Source: Pseudomonas anuradhapurensis
GTDB lineage: Bacteria > Pseudomonadota > Gammaproteobacteria > Pseudomonadales > Pseudomonadaceae
Direction of reading: 5' to 3'
DNA: 64,000 nt
NCBI RefSeq assembly: GCF_014269225.2
Contig: NZ_CP077097.1
Coordinates: 5,281,001-5,345,000 of the forward strand
Part shown: positions 1-9,178 of the stretch, piece after piece
Numbering within the stretch: the first letter of the stretch is position 1
Layout: each line of letters begins with the position of its first letter
Translations under genes and position numbers: made by a program
Notes under the pieces: model-generated
Seen by the model: the letters and a program-made list of their open reading frames with translations, nothing else
Database searches by the model: none
Told to the model about the DNA's origin: nothing

Positions 1-656
1 TGCACGCCAAGCACGAAGCCCGGCGCCGCAGGCATGGATACCGCTTCGATCAGGCCATCCGGGGCCCGTGCCTCGACGCGCAGGCCAGGGGCCAGGCGGT
101 CGATGCCCTGGCTGTGCAGCGAGTTGACCTCGAACTGCGCAGCCAGGCCCAGGCGCTCGAACAACCCGCCCGGCTCGATGCCGACAAGGTGGCGAGGGCC
201 ATATTGCACTTCCAGGGGTGCGTCCTCGGGTTCGCGGTGGTCCTGGTAACCGGGCAGCTCCTGCACGCGCTGGTGCAGGCTGCCGCCCAGGGCCACGTTC
301 AATTCCTGGTAACCGCGGCAGATGCAGAACACCGGCACCCCGGCAGCGATGGCCGCCTGCAGCAGCGGCAGGGTCAGGCGATCGCGCGCCAGATCGTGCC
401 GGGTACCGGCCGCGCTGGGGGCGCCATTGTAATGATGCGGTTCGATATTTGAAGGCGAGCCGGTAAAAACAATGCCGTCCAGACGGGCCAGCAGCGCCTG
501 TGTGTCGCTGCCACCGTCACGCGCCGGCAATATCAGCGGCAGGCCGGCAAAGCCGGCCGCCTCGACATACTTGTCGCCTACCGTGTGCGACGGGTTCTTG
601 CCGACCTGCTGGCGGCAGGCGCTGACACCGATCAAGGGGACCGCATTTGCGCTCAT
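1..656 (-). CDS. puuD: Gamma-glutamyl-GABA hydrolase-like class I amidotransferase (partial, 3' end outside window)
   Basis: Translating the - strand from the ATG at 656 gives 218 codons running off the window edge. The product resembles PuuD/SpuA-type class I glutamine amidotransferase-like hydrolases, which release GABA from gamma-glutamyl-GABA in putrescine breakdown. The nucleophile motif ICRGYQE is visible, with the cysteine at residue 113, and an early segment VGDKYVEAA is typical of the family. The His-Glu part of the triad would lie near or beyond the edge. It starts 4 bp after the glutamine synthetase-like gene on the same strand, so the two are probably cotranscribed. No clear Shine-Dalgarno site precedes the start. 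The symbol is a family-level call. Confidence 0.85.
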   Translation of the reverse strand, partial: MSANAVPLIGVSACRQQVGKNPSHTVGDKYVEAAGFAGLPLILPARDGGSDTQALLARLDGIVFTGSPSNIEPHHYNGAPSAAGTRHDLARDRLTLPLLQAAIAAGVPVFCICRGYQELNVALGGSLHQRVQELPGYQDHREPEDAPLEVQYGPRHLVGIEPGGLFERLGLAAQFEVNSLHSQGIDRLAPGLRVEARAPDGLIEAVSMPAAPGFVLGV

Positions 657-660
657 GGGC

Positions 661-2043
661 TTACACCGTGTGCAGGTACCAGTTGTATTCGAGGTCGGAG
701 ATTGACACTTCGAATTCGGCCAGTTCGCTTTCCTTGCAGGCCACGAAGATATCGATGTAGTCCGGGCTGATGTATTGGTTGAGCACTTCGCTGTCATCCA
801 GCGCGCGCAGGGCATCGCGCAGGTTGTTCGGCAGGCTCTGCTCCAGCTGCTCGTAGGAGTTGCCTTCGATCGGTTCACCCGGCTCGACCTGGTTGGTCAG
901 GCCATGGTGCACACCGGCGAGAATTGCCGCGAGCATCAGGTAGGGGTTGGCGTCGGCGCCGGCGACACGGTGCTCGAGGCGCACATTGTCGCTGCTGTCG
1001 GTGGGTACGCGCACGGCCACGGTGCGGTTGTCCAGGCCCCAGCTTGGCGCGTTGGGTACGTAGAACTGCGCACCGAAACGGCGGTAGGAGTTGATGTTCG
1101 GGCAAAGGAAGGCCATCGACGCCGGCATGGTCTCCAGCACGCCGCCGATGGCATGGCGCAAGGCGTCGCTTTGCAGCGGGTCATCGCTGGCAAAGATGTT
1201 CTTGCCGGTTTTCTTGTCCAGCAACGAAATGTGCACGTGCAGGCCATTGCCGGCCTGGCCCGGGTAAGGCTTGGCCATGAAGGTGGTGTCCATTTCATGG
1301 TCATAGGCCACGTTCTTGATCAGGCGCTTGAGCAGGATCGCGTAGTCACAGGCCTTCAGCGGATCAGCCACATGGTGCAGGTTGACTTCGAACTGCGCCG
1401 GGGCGCTTTCCTTGACGATGGCGTCGGCAGGCAAGCCTTGTTCCTTGGCCGCTTCGAGCATGTCCTGCAGGCAGTCGGCATACTCGTCGAGGTCGTCGAT
1501 CAGGTACACCTGGGTCGACTGCGGACGCTTGCCCGAAATGGGCGAGCGCGGCGGCTGCGGGCGGCCGTTCAGGTTGTCCTGGTCGATCAGGTAGAACTCC
1601 AGCTCGAACGCGGCACAGATATCCAGGCCCAGGTCGTCGAACCGGCTCACCACCTGGCGCAGCACCTCGCGCGGGTCGGCGAAGAACGGCTGGCCGTCCA
1701 GTTCATGCATGGTCATCAGCAGCTGGGCGGTCGGGCGCTTCTGCCAGGGCTCGTCCGACAGCGTGCCCGCGATCGGGAAGCAGATACGGTCGGCATCGCC
1801 GATATCCAGGCCTAGCCCGGTGCTTTCGACGGTGGAACCGTTGATGTCCAGGGCGAACAGCGACGCCGGCAGGTTGATGCCTTTCTCGTACACCTTGTGC
1901 AGGCTGGCCCGCTCGATGCGCTTGCCACGTACCACGCCGTTCATGTCGGAGATCAGCAGGTCGACGTACTGCGTGTCCGGATGGGCCTGGAGGAAGTCAC
2001 TCATCTCGCTGGAAGAACTGGCGCACGGGGTTACCGACGTCAT
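661..2043 (-). CDS. Glutamine synthetase-like gamma-glutamylpolyamine synthetase
   Basis: The 460-residue protein belongs to the glutamine synthetase superfamily. Catalytic-domain motifs include NGLHVHIS near residue 265 and the metal-binding segment AAFELEFYL. The short N-terminal domain and the neighbouring PuuD-like hydrolase point to the PuuA/SpuI branch, which ligates glutamate to putrescine or related amines using ATP, rather than nitrogen-assimilating GlnA. A Shine-Dalgarno-like AGGATG precedes the ATG at 2043. An internal ATG at 2004 is possible but has no good ribosome site. A LysR gene is divergent from it and may regulate it. Substrate preference cannot be read from sequence. Confidence 0.88.
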   Translation of the reverse strand: MTSVTPCASSSSEMSDFLQAHPDTQYVDLLISDMNGVVRGKRIERASLHKVYEKGINLPASLFALDINGSTVESTGLGLDIGDADRICFPIAGTLSDEPWQKRPTAQLLMTMHELDGQPFFADPREVLRQVVSRFDDLGLDICAAFELEFYLIDQDNLNGRPQPPRSPISGKRPQSTQVYLIDDLDEYADCLQDMLEAAKEQGLPADAIVKESAPAQFEVNLHHVADPLKACDYAILLKRLIKNVAYDHEMDTTFMAKPYPGQAGNGLHVHISLLDKKTGKNIFASDDPLQSDALRHAIGGVLETMPASMAFLCPNINSYRRFGAQFYVPNAPSWGLDNRTVAVRVPTDSSDNVRLEHRVAGADANPYLMLAAILAGVHHGLTNQVEPGEPIEGNSYEQLEQSLPNNLRDALRALDDSEVLNQYISPDYIDIFVACKESELAEFEVSISDLEYNWYLHTV

Positions 2044-2169
2044 GGCTGTACATCCTATGATTTGCTGCGGCGATGTGGGGATACGGCTGGCGCCTCACGG
2101 GCGACGATGGTTGCAGCTGTTGTTCTTTTCACTTTCCCATCGTGGGGATTGGTTACCCGACCGGGCGCA

Positions 2170-2198
2170 TTGATTCCCGGGGGCCGTTTCACTATAAA
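2170..2198 (+). promoter_or_regulatory. Candidate sigma-70 promoter of the divergent LysR gene
   Basis: TTGATT at 2170-2175 and TATAAA at 2193-2198 are separated by exactly 17 bp and lie about 50 bp before the LysR start. It sits in the 206-bp divergent region between the LysR gene and the glutamine synthetase-like gene. Start-site mapping has not been seen. Confidence 0.55.
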
Positions 2199-2249
2199 AT
2201 GGCCAAAACGCAACAGACATTGGCAATTCGGCAAGCAGAGCGTGCACCA

Positions 2250-3122
2250 ATGCAATATCAGATTACCCACGCCGACCTTTCCCTGGTCCTGGCGCTGGAG
2301 CGCGGTCGTTCCCTGGCCAAGGCAGCCGAGCTGCTCAAGGTCGATGTCTCGACCGTGTTCCGCTCGATCCGCCGGCTGGAGTCGGCGCTGGGCACGGCCT
2401 TGTTCGTCAAGAGCCGCAAGGGCTACCTGCCGACCGACACTGCCCAGGCCCTGGCCGAACAGGCCGAGCGCGCCGAGCAGGCGTTGGAAGCGGCACGCAT
2501 TGCCATGACCAGTGGCGAACAGGTGGTGAGTGGCACGGTACGGCTGACCTGCACCGAAGCGGTGATGCACAGCCTGCTGCTGCCGGCGCTGGCCGAGTTC
2601 ATGCCCAACTACCCCGCGCTGTCGCTGGAAATGGGCACGTCCAACACCTTCGCCAACCTCAGCCGGCGCGATGCCGACATTGCCCTGCGCCTGACCAACA
2701 CGCCGCCGGAGCACCTGGTCGGGCGCAACCTGGGGTCGACTTCGTATGTGGTCTGCGGCCAGCCGCAGTGGCGCGAGCGCCTGGCCGAATCGCCGGCCAG
2801 CGTGCCGTGGATCGCCCCGGACGACTCGATGCAGGACCACCCCACGGTGGTCTGGCGCAACCAGCAGCATCCGGGGTTGAGCCCGCGCTACCAGTGCAGC
2901 GGCATGTCCACCATCGCCCAGTTGGTCACGGCCGGGCTGGGCGTGGCGGCGCTGCCGGATTACATGGTGCATGCCCTGCCGGGGGTGGACGCGTTGAGCG
3001 GGCCGCTGCCCGGCTGCGATACTCAGCTGTGGCTGCTGACCCGGCCGGACTGCCGGGCGTTGCGCTCGGTCCAGACGCTGTTCGAGGAGCTGACCCCGCG
3101 GTTGCGTGACGCGATGCTCTGA
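2250..3122 (+). CDS. LysR-family transcriptional regulator
   Basis: From the ATG at 2250 the product is 290 residues, normal for LysR regulators. The N-terminus carries a winged HTH (LAKAAELLKVDVSTVFRSIR, about residues 18-37) followed by a periplasmic-binding-like effector domain that ends in GLGVAALPDYM. The frame is open further upstream to 2073, but that part would include the promoter and lacks LysR character. It is transcribed away from the polyamine genes, the usual layout for a LysR activator and its target, so control of those genes is an inference. The effector is unknown. Confidence 0.88.
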   Translation: MQYQITHADLSLVLALERGRSLAKAAELLKVDVSTVFRSIRRLESALGTALFVKSRKGYLPTDTAQALAEQAERAEQALEAARIAMTSGEQVVSGTVRLTCTEAVMHSLLLPALAEFMPNYPALSLEMGTSNTFANLSRRDADIALRLTNTPPEHLVGRNLGSTSYVVCGQPQWRERLAESPASVPWIAPDDSMQDHPTVVWRNQQHPGLSPRYQCSGMSTIAQLVTAGLGVAALPDYMVHALPGVDALSGPLPGCDTQLWLLTRPDCRALRSVQTLFEELTPRLRDAML

Positions 3123-3160
3123 GGTTATCGTCAGGCTCATGTATCGAGCATGTCTGCTCC

Positions 3161-3253
3161 GGCCCTTTCGCGGGCACGCCCGCTCCCACAGGTAAAGCGG
3201 CGGCGGTGAGAACTGTGCAGGACTTGTGGGAGCGGGCATGCCCGCGAAGAAGC
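3161..3253. repeat. Paired REP element (GCGGGC/GCCCGCTCCCACA type)
   Basis: One REP copy at 3161-3192 (core CGCGGGCACGCCCGCTCCCA) faces an inverted copy at 3222-3253. This is the paired arrangement usual for P. putida REP elements. It lies between the LysR stop and rpoZ. Confidence 0.85.
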
Positions 3254-3372
3254 CCACACCGATCCACCCGACAAAACAGCGCTTCCCTATTGGCTGGTGA
3301 TTTTTTAAACTATCGAGTCCGCCTGCCCATTATCGGGCTGCACGCCCACCGCAATTGCTACTGAGGAAGACC

Positions 3373-3636
3373 ATGGCCCGCGTAACTGTTGAAGACTGCC
3401 TGGAACACGTGGATAACCGCTTTGAGCTGGTCATGCTCTCGACCAAGCGCGCTCGCCAGCTGGCGACCGGCGGCAAAGAGCCACGCGTTGCGTGGGAAAA
3501 CGACAAGCCGACCGTTGTTGCCCTGCGTGAAATCGCCGAAGGCATCGTCACCAACGAATTCATCGCCGCCGAAGAGATCGTCACCGAGGATCCGGTGTTC
3601 GCCGCATTCGAGGACGAGAACAACGAGGCTGTCTGA
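3373..3636 (+). CDS. rpoZ: RNA polymerase omega subunit
   Basis: The 87-residue product starts [20 protein letters not shown] and carries the omega signature ([11 protein letters not shown]) that packs against the RpoC C-terminus and helps form a ppGpp site on RNA polymerase. The ATG at 3373 has GAGGAAG about 5 nt upstream. An in-frame start at 3355 would add six residues and lacks a ribosome site. It is followed 59 bp later by spoT, the conserved rpoZ-spoT order of gammaproteobacteria, linking a ppGpp-binding subunit with a ppGpp synthetase/hydrolase. Confidence 0.97.
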   Translation: MARVTVEDCLEHVDNRFELVMLSTKRARQLATGGKEPRVAWENDKPTVVALREIAEGIVTNEFIAAEEIVTEDPVFAAFEDENNEAV

Positions 3637-3695
3637 TTGATGCCTGGTCGACGTCGCACGGCGCAAGGCCCTCTTCCTCGGCAGGAGGTGAACCC

Positions 3696-5804
3696 ATGCC
3701 GGGTATAGAAGCTTTGGCCGAACGGCTGTCGACCTACCTTGGCCCCGAACAGGTCAACCTGGTCCGGCGTGCCTATTTCTACGCCGAACAGGCACACGAC
3801 GGGCAGCGTCGCCGCAGCGGCGAGCCCTACGTGACCCATCCGCTGGCCGTGGCCAGCATCCTCGCCGACATGCACATGGACCATCAAAGCCTGATGGCCG
3901 CCATGCTGCACGATGTGATCGAAGACACCGGCATCGCCAAGGAAGCCCTCAGCCAACAGTTTGGCGAGACCGTGGCCGAGCTGGTCGATGGCGTCAGCAA
4001 GCTGACCCAGATGAACTTCGAGACCAAGGCCGAGGCGCAAGCCGAAAACTTCCAGAAGATGGCCATGGCCATGGCGCGCGATATCCGCGTGATCCTGGTA
4101 AAGCTGGCCGACCGCCTGCACAACATGCGCACCCTGGAAGTGCTGTCTGGCGAAAAGCGCCGGCGCATTGCCAAGGAAACCCTCGAGATCTACGCCCCCA
4201 TCGCCAACCGCCTGGGCATGCACACCGTGCGCGTGGAGTTCGAGGACCTGGGCTTCAAGGCCATGCACCCGATGCGCTCGTCGCTGATTCACCGGGCGGT
4301 GAAAAGCGCACGCGGCAACCGCAAGGAGATCGTCGCCAAGATCGAGCACTCGCTGGCCAACTGCCTGGCCGCCGACGGCATCGAGGGCGAGGTCAGTGGC
4401 CGGCAGAAACACCTCTATGGCATCTACAAGAAGATGCGCGGCAAGCGTCGCGCCTTCAACGAGATCATGGATGTGTATGCCTTCCGCATCGTCGTCGACA
4501 AGGTCGATACCTGTTACCGCGTGCTCGGTGCCGTGCACAACCTGTACAAGCCGCTGCCTGGTCGCTTCAAGGATTACATCGCGATTCCCAAGGCCAACGG
4601 CTACCAGTCGTTGCACACAACGCTGTTCGGCATGCACGGGGTGCCCATCGAAATCCAGATCCGCACGCGCGAAATGGAAGAGATGGCCAACAACGGTATC
4701 GCCGCACACTGGCTGTACAAGTCCAACGACGATGAGCAGCCCAAGGGCAGCCACGCTCGTGCTCGCCAGTGGGTCAAGGGAATCCTCGAACTGCAGCAAC
4801 GTGCCGGCAACTCGCTGGAGTTCATCGAGAGCGTGAAGATCGACCTGTTCCCGGACGAGGTCTACGTGTTCACGCCCAAGGGCCGCATCATGGAGCTGCC
4901 CAAGGGCTCCACGGCCGTCGACTTCGCCTACGCGGTGCACACCGACGTCGGCAACAGCTGCATCGCCTGCCGCATCAACCGCCGCCTGGCACCGTTGTCC
5001 GAACCGCTGCAAAGCGGCTCGACGGTGGAAATCGTCAGCGCCCCGGGTGCACGGCCGAACCCGGCCTGGCTCAACTTCGTGGTTACCGGCAAAGCCCGCA
5101 CGCACATCCGTCACGCACTCAAGCAGCAGCGCCGCTCCGAGTCCATCAGCCTGGGCGAACGCCTGCTGAACAAGGTGCTTACCGGCTTCGACAGCAGCCT
5201 GGAAAGCATCCCTCAGGAGCACATCCAGGCGATTCTCGCCGAGTACCGCCTGGAGCTGATCGAAGACCTGCTCGAAGACATCGGCCTGGGCAACCGCATG
5301 GCCTACGTGGTTGCGCGCCGCCTGCTGTCGGCTGAAGGCGAACAACTGCCGGCGCCGGAAGGCCCGCTGGCAATCCGCGGTACCGAAGGCCTGGTGCTGA
5401 GCTACGCCAAGTGCTGCACGCCGATCCCGGGCGACCCGATCGTCGGCCACCTGTCAGCTGGCAAGGGCATGGTCGTGCACCTGGAGAACTGCCGCAACAT
5501 CAGTGAAATCCGCCACAACCCGGAGAAGTGCGTACAGCTTTCCTGGGCCAAGGACATCACCGGTGAGTTCAACGTCGAACTGCGTGTCGAACTGGAACAC
5601 CAGCGCGGCCTGATCGCGCTGCTGGCCAGCAGCGTAAACGCCGCCGACGGCAACATCGAGAAGATCAGCATGGACGAACGCGACGGCCGTATCAGCGTGG
5701 TCCAACTGGTGGTCAGCGTGCACGACCGTGTGCACCTGGCGCGTGTGATCAAGAAGCTGCGTACCCTGACCGGTGTGGTCCGCATAACCCGTATGCGTAC
5801 GTAG
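3696..5804 (+). CDS. spoT: Bifunctional (p)ppGpp synthetase/hydrolase SpoT
   Basis: The 702-residue protein shows the full RelA/SpoT layout: an HD hydrolase domain with the HD pair in MLHDVIEDT near residues 71-73; a synthetase domain with [20 protein letters not shown]; a TGS domain near residues 385-445; a conserved-cysteine segment [10 protein letters not shown]; and a C-terminal ACT domain. Because the HD motif is intact it should hydrolyse (p)ppGpp, unlike RelA. AGGAGGT lies 8 nt before the ATG. It sits between rpoZ and ridA in one transcriptional direction. Length and domains match the family, and no damage is seen. Confidence 0.97.
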   Translation: MPGIEALAERLSTYLGPEQVNLVRRAYFYAEQAHDGQRRRSGEPYVTHPLAVASILADMHMDHQSLMAAMLHDVIEDTGIAKEALSQQFGETVAELVDGVSKLTQMNFETKAEAQAENFQKMAMAMARDIRVILVKLADRLHNMRTLEVLSGEKRRRIAKETLEIYAPIANRLGMHTVRVEFEDLGFKAMHPMRSSLIHRAVKSARGNRKEIVAKIEHSLANCLAADGIEGEVSGRQKHLYGIYKKMRGKRRAFNEIMDVYAFRIVVDKVDTCYRVLGAVHNLYKPLPGRFKDYIAIPKANGYQSLHTTLFGMHGVPIEIQIRTREMEEMANNGIAAHWLYKSNDDEQPKGSHARARQWVKGILELQQRAGNSLEFIESVKIDLFPDEVYVFTPKGRIMELPKGSTAVDFAYAVHTDVGNSCIACRINRRLAPLSEPLQSGSTVEIVSAPGARPNPAWLNFVVTGKARTHIRHALKQQRRSESISLGERLLNKVLTGFDSSLESIPQEHIQAILAEYRLELIEDLLEDIGLGNRMAYVVARRLLSAEGEQLPAPEGPLAIRGTEGLVLSYAKCCTPIPGDPIVGHLSAGKGMVVHLENCRNISEIRHNPEKCVQLSWAKDITGEFNVELRVELEHQRGLIALLASSVNAADGNIEKISMDERDGRISVVQLVVSVHDRVHLARVIKKLRTLTGVVRITRMRT

Positions 5805-5827
5805 TCCGCCAACCGCAAGGAGTCATC

Positions 5828-6208
5828 ATGAGTAAGACCGTCATCAACAGCGACAAGGCCCCTGCCGCCATCGGCACCTACTCGCAGGCGATCAAGGCCG
5901 GCAACACCGTGTACATGTCGGGCCAGATCCCGCTGGACCCGAAGACCATGGAACTGGTCGAAGGCTTCGAAGCCCAGACCGTGCAGGTCTTCGAGAACCT
6001 CAAGGCCGTGGCTGAAGCCGCTGGCGGTTCGTTCAAGGACATCGTCAAGCTGAACATCTTCCTCACCGACCTGAGCCACTTCGCCAAGGTCAACGAGGTA
6101 ATGGGCCGCTACTTCGAGCAGCCGTACCCGGCCCGCGCCGCCATCGGCGTTGCCGCGCTGCCAAAAGGCGCCCAGGTTGAAATGGACGCCATTCTGGTCA
6201 TCGAATGA
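5828..6208 (+). CDS. ridA: RidA family reactive enamine/imine deaminase
   Basis: The 126-residue protein is a full-length RidA (YjgF/YER057c/UK114) homologue, with [21 protein letters not shown] near the N-terminus and [16 protein letters not shown] at the C-terminus. The conserved arginine of the active cleft is in PARAAIG. RidA hydrolyses reactive 2-aminoacrylate-type intermediates released by PLP enzymes. AAGGAG lies 6 nt upstream of the ATG. It follows spoT by 23 bp, a conserved neighbourhood that suggests cotranscription with rpoZ-spoT. Confidence 0.95.
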   Translation: MSKTVINSDKAPAAIGTYSQAIKAGNTVYMSGQIPLDPKTMELVEGFEAQTVQVFENLKAVAEAAGGSFKDIVKLNIFLTDLSHFAKVNEVMGRYFEQPYPARAAIGVAALPKGAQVEMDAILVIE

Positions 6209-6266
6209 TGCCCCGGTGACGGGCGCCCTGCCCGTCACCCTCCCTTCCTCTGCAAGGTTACCCGTC

Positions 6267-6998
6267 ATGCGTCAAGCACTGCCTCTAGCGCTGGCAGCCC
6301 TGCTTCTGGGCGGCTGCGCCAGCCACAAACCCGAAGACTTCAACGGTACCTGGATCAACCAGGACGCCATCACTGCGGCGGTCAAAGGTGACAGCCTGCG
6401 CCAGGCGCTCGACGAGCACGGCCCGGTGTTCGAGTGGAAGCTCGACGTCGCCAGCCAGCAGGCCAGCTACAGCAATGGTTTCGAGGCGGTCGACGGCCAG
6501 CTGAGGGCCGCCGACAAGCAATGGCAGGCCAGCTTCCAGGGCGGCCAGACCGAGCAGCTGTCGCTCGATGGTGACGAGCTGCAAGCCATCGATCAAAAAG
6601 GCGCCAAGCAGACTTTCGTGCGGGCCAAGGCGCCAGCGTCAGCCAATGCGCCACTGGGTAGCAGCTTCGAGAAGGCGTTGTACCAGGCTTATCTGGGTGG
6701 CAACTGGAAGATCATCGACGGCCAGGGCAAAGGTGCCAGCGTACGCTTCAGCGATACCGGCAACGTCACCGGCCTGCCGGGACCAGACCGTTTCGCCCTG
6801 TGCCTGGCGGGTGATTGCGCAACCATGGGTGGCAGCAATGACAGCCTGTGGCTGGAGCATGAGCAGCGCGGCGCGCCCTTCATTTTCAAGCGCGATGGCG
6901 ACAAGCTGGAGATTTTCCAGGCGGTGAACCGTGCGCAGCCGGATGAGATGCCCGTGTTGGCGGCCGGCAAGCGCCAGTGGTTGCTGGAGCAGGACTGA
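6267..6998 (+). CDS. Predicted outer-membrane lipoprotein, unknown function
   Basis: Starting at the ATG at 6267 gives 243 residues with a short hydrophobic signal (LPLALAALLLGG) ending in the lipobox LLGGC, so the mature protein should be lipidated at Cys17. Ser at the +2 position is not the Asp inner-membrane retention signal. The rest is soluble, rich in Gly/Asp/Gln, with no enzyme motif I recognise. The frame is open back to 6150 inside ridA, but the signal peptide fixes the start. The gene ends before a REP pair and convergent epimerase gene. Confidence 0.8.
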   Translation: MRQALPLALAALLLGGCASHKPEDFNGTWINQDAITAAVKGDSLRQALDEHGPVFEWKLDVASQQASYSNGFEAVDGQLRAADKQWQASFQGGQTEQLSLDGDELQAIDQKGAKQTFVRAKAPASANAPLGSSFEKALYQAYLGGNWKIIDGQGKGASVRFSDTGNVTGLPGPDRFALCLAGDCATMGGSNDSLWLEHEQRGAPFIFKRDGDKLEIFQAVNRAQPDEMPVLAAGKRQWLLEQD

Positions 6999-7027
6999 AG
7001 CCTTATCTCGAGCCGAGCGCCGCCCCC

Positions 7028-7143
7028 TGTAGGAGCGGCCTTGTGTCGCGATGGGGCGCGCAGCGGCCCCAGGATTTGTGCGTTACTACATAGATTGCTG
7101 GGGCCGCTTTGCGGCCCATTCGCGACACAAGGCCGCTCCTACA
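7028..7143. repeat. Paired REP element between convergent genes
   Basis: A copy at 7028-7070 (core TAGGAGCGGCCTTGTGTCGC) faces an inverted copy at 7098-7143. Each also has a GGGGCCGC..GCGGCCC inner palindrome. It fills most of the gap between the lipoprotein gene and the convergent epimerase gene. Confidence 0.88.
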
Positions 7144-7164
7144 CGGACCGCACAAGCCAGAGGG

Positions 7165-8022
7165 CTAGTTTTTACCCGCCAGGATCGCCGCATAGCCTTC
7201 CTTGTAACTCGGATACACCGGCGCCCAGCCCAGCGCCCGCGCCCGCGCATTACTGCAACGCTTGCTGCCCGTCCGCCGCACCCACTGTTCATCGGACCAC
7301 TCGGTAACTCCCAGGTAATCCCGCAGCCAGGCCACCACATCGGCCAGCGGCGCGGGGTCGTCGTCGACGCCGATGTAGCAGGCATCCAGCGCCTTGCCTT
7401 CGGCATCGGCCTGCAACAGGAAAGCCAGCAGGCTGGCGGCATCCTCGGCATGAATACGGTTGCCATAAAGCGGCGGCTCTTCGGCCACGCGGTAACCCTG
7501 GCGCACCTGGCTGAGCAGCCATTCGCGACCCGGGCCGTAGATGCCGGTCAAACGCACCACAGTCGCCGGAATGCCGCTGGCCAAGGCAAGCCGCTCAGCT
7601 TCCAGCATCACCCGCCCGGAATAACCTTCAGGCTCAGTGGCTGCACGCTCGTCAATCCATTCCCCGCCCTTTTGCGCATACACGCTGCTGCTGGAGACGA
7701 ACAGCAGGCGCCGTGGGCGCTGGCCGCGTGCGGCCAACCAGGCCAGCACATGGCGCAGCCCGTCGACATAGGCTGCCTGGTAACCGGCCTCGTCGTGCTG
7801 GCTGGCCGCCACGCAATACACCAAATAATCCGGCGCACGCTGCGGCCAGGCTGGTGGCATCGATGGCTCGGCCAGGTCTGCAGCCACCGGCGCAACACCT
7901 GCCGGCAGTTGCCCCACCGAACGGCGCAGGCCGCTTACCTGCCAGCCGCACGCCAGCATCTGCTGGGCAAGACGCCCGCCTACATCACCACAACCCACAA
8001 CCATCACGGAAAGGTCTGACAT
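7165..8022 (-). CDS. NAD(P)-dependent epimerase/dehydratase family protein (YeeZ-like)
   Basis: The 285-residue protein is an extended short-chain dehydrogenase-like protein. It has an N-terminal Rossmann motif GCGDVGG at residues 11-17, the active-site-type SSSSVYAQ segment and a downstream VRLTGIYGPGR typical of the epimerase family. It resembles E. coli YeeZ, for which the physiological substrate is not established. GGGAG lies 8 nt before the start at 8022. It is convergent with the lipoprotein gene and divergent from exbB, so it is likely monocistronic. A sugar-nucleotide role should not be assumed. Confidence 0.85.
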   Translation of the reverse strand: MSDLSVMVVGCGDVGGRLAQQMLACGWQVSGLRRSVGQLPAGVAPVAADLAEPSMPPAWPQRAPDYLVYCVAASQHDEAGYQAAYVDGLRHVLAWLAARGQRPRRLLFVSSSSVYAQKGGEWIDERAATEPEGYSGRVMLEAERLALASGIPATVVRLTGIYGPGREWLLSQVRQGYRVAEEPPLYGNRIHAEDAASLLAFLLQADAEGKALDACYIGVDDDPAPLADVVAWLRDYLGVTEWSDEQWVRRTGSKRCSNARARALGWAPVYPSYKEGYAAILAGKN

Positions 8023-8111
8023 CTCTGAACTCCCTAGACCAACTTGATCAACCCGGCCACGCTACACGATGGGTGACTAGACCATAGGCGAAAAAAGCAA
8101 CAAGATTACTT

Positions 8112-8140
8112 TTGTTAACAAGAATTACTTGCAATAATGG
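8112..8140 (+). promoter_or_regulatory. Candidate exbB-exbD-tonB promoter region
   Basis: A locally AT-rich patch upstream of exbB holds TTGTTA at 8112-8117 and TAATGG at 8135-8140 with a 17-bp spacer. It also has two near-identical segments, AGATTACTT at 8103-8111 and GAATTACTT at 8122-8130. Iron control through Fur is expected for this operon in Pseudomonas, but no convincing 19-bp Fur box is visible. Confidence 0.3.
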
Positions 8141-8212
8141 CGGCCAAATTGTTCTCGGCCTACCTCGAGGCCTTGGAGAACGCTTACTTTTTCTTCATCA
8201 GGTCCGGCCAGC

Positions 8213-9175
8213 ATGACACGTATTCAACCTTCCGCTTCGCCAACCCCGTCGCGCGCCTGGCGCGCCATCGCCGCGCTGATGCTCAGCCTGGTGCTGGCCC
8301 CGGTGGCCATGGCCGATGAGCCAACCGCCAGCGCCGCCGCGCCAGCTGCCGCCAGCGCACCCGCTGCGCCAGCCGCAGCGCCGACGGCCGACACCCCTAC
8401 CGCCACTCCGGCTCAAGCCCCGACCGCGGCAGACCCGAGCGTCGAAGCCCTGGTTGAAGATACCTCGCTGGGCATGGCCCACGACCTTTCGCCTTGGGGC
8501 ATGTACAAGAACGCCGACGTAGTGGTGAAAGCGGTCATGATCGGCCTGGCCATCGCCTCCATCATCACCTGGACCATCTGGATTGCCAAAGGCTTCGAGC
8601 TGATGGGCGCCAAGCGTCGCCTGCGTGGTGAAATCGCCCTGCTGAAGAAATCCGCCAGCCTGAAAGAAGCCAGCGATCACTCCAACAAGGAGGGTACCCT
8701 GGCTCATACCCTGGTCCAGGATGCGCTTGAAGAGATGCGCCTGTCGGCCAATGCCCGGGAAAAGGAAGGCATCAAGGAACGCGTCAGCTTCCGCCTGGAG
8801 CGCCTGGTACACGCCAGCGGCCGTACCATGAGCAGCGGCACCGGTGTGCTCGCCACCATCGGCTCCACCGCGCCGTTCGTCGGCCTGTTCGGTACCGTTT
8901 GGGGCATCATGAACAGCTTCATCGGCATCGCCAAGACCCAGACCACCAACCTGGCCGTGGTTGCCCCGGGCATCGCCGAAGCCCTGCTGGCCACCGCCCT
9001 GGGCCTGGTCGCGGCGATTCCGGCCGTGGTCATCTACAACGTCTTCGCCCGTTCCATCGCCGGCTACAAGGCCCAGGTGTCCGACGCCTCCGCCCAGGTG
9101 CTGCTGCTGGTCAGCCGTGACCTGGACCACCAGGGCAGCGAGCGCGCCGCCCCGCACATGGTGAAAGTGGGGTAA
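8213..9175 (+). CDS. exbB: TonB-system energy transducer ExbB with N-terminal extension
   Basis: The 320-residue protein has a signal-like N-terminus, an Ala/Pro-rich periplasmic stretch to about residue 75, and then the ExbB/TolQ/MotA core. That core has three membrane segments and the conserved GTVWGIMNSF and ALLATALGLVAAIPAVVIYN regions. ExbB forms the proton channel that powers TonB. The N-terminal extension of about 75 residues is absent from E. coli ExbB (244 residues) but is known in P. putida ExbB. It is followed by exbD 3 bp later. Start chosen by the signal-like segment, because the ribosome site is weak. Confidence 0.95.
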   Translation: MTRIQPSASPTPSRAWRAIAALMLSLVLAPVAMADEPTASAAAPAAASAPAAPAAAPTADTPTATPAQAPTAADPSVEALVEDTSLGMAHDLSPWGMYKNADVVVKAVMIGLAIASIITWTIWIAKGFELMGAKRRLRGEIALLKKSASLKEASDHSNKEGTLAHTLVQDALEEMRLSANAREKEGIKERVSFRLERLVHASGRTMSSGTGVLATIGSTAPFVGLFGTVWGIMNSFIGIAKTQTTNLAVVAPGIAEALLATALGLVAAIPAVVIYNVFARSIAGYKAQVSDASAQVLLLVSRDLDHQGSERAAPHMVKVG

Positions 9176-9178
9176 GCC

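Noticed and set aside
775..1815. 346-codon open frame opposite the glutamine synthetase-like gene
   Set aside because: It is the antisense shadow of a clearly conserved gene in GC-rich DNA; no ribosome site and no family-like sequence.
3411..3419. CGTGGATAA in rpoZ, one mismatch from a DnaA box
   Set aside because: Single isolated near-match; expected by chance.
3330..5450. 706-codon open frame opposite spoT
   Set aside because: Long antisense frames are common opposite highly GC-biased genes; the translation is His/Val/Gln-rich low complexity with no domain.
7028..7143. Strong inverted repeats that could be read as terminators
   Set aside because: The arms match the recurring REP consensus and lack T-runs, so repeats are the better call; the same holds at the other REP loci.
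8101..8140. Possible Fur box upstream of exbB
   Set aside because: AT-rich with repeats but no 19-bp or 6-1-6 match good enough to call.
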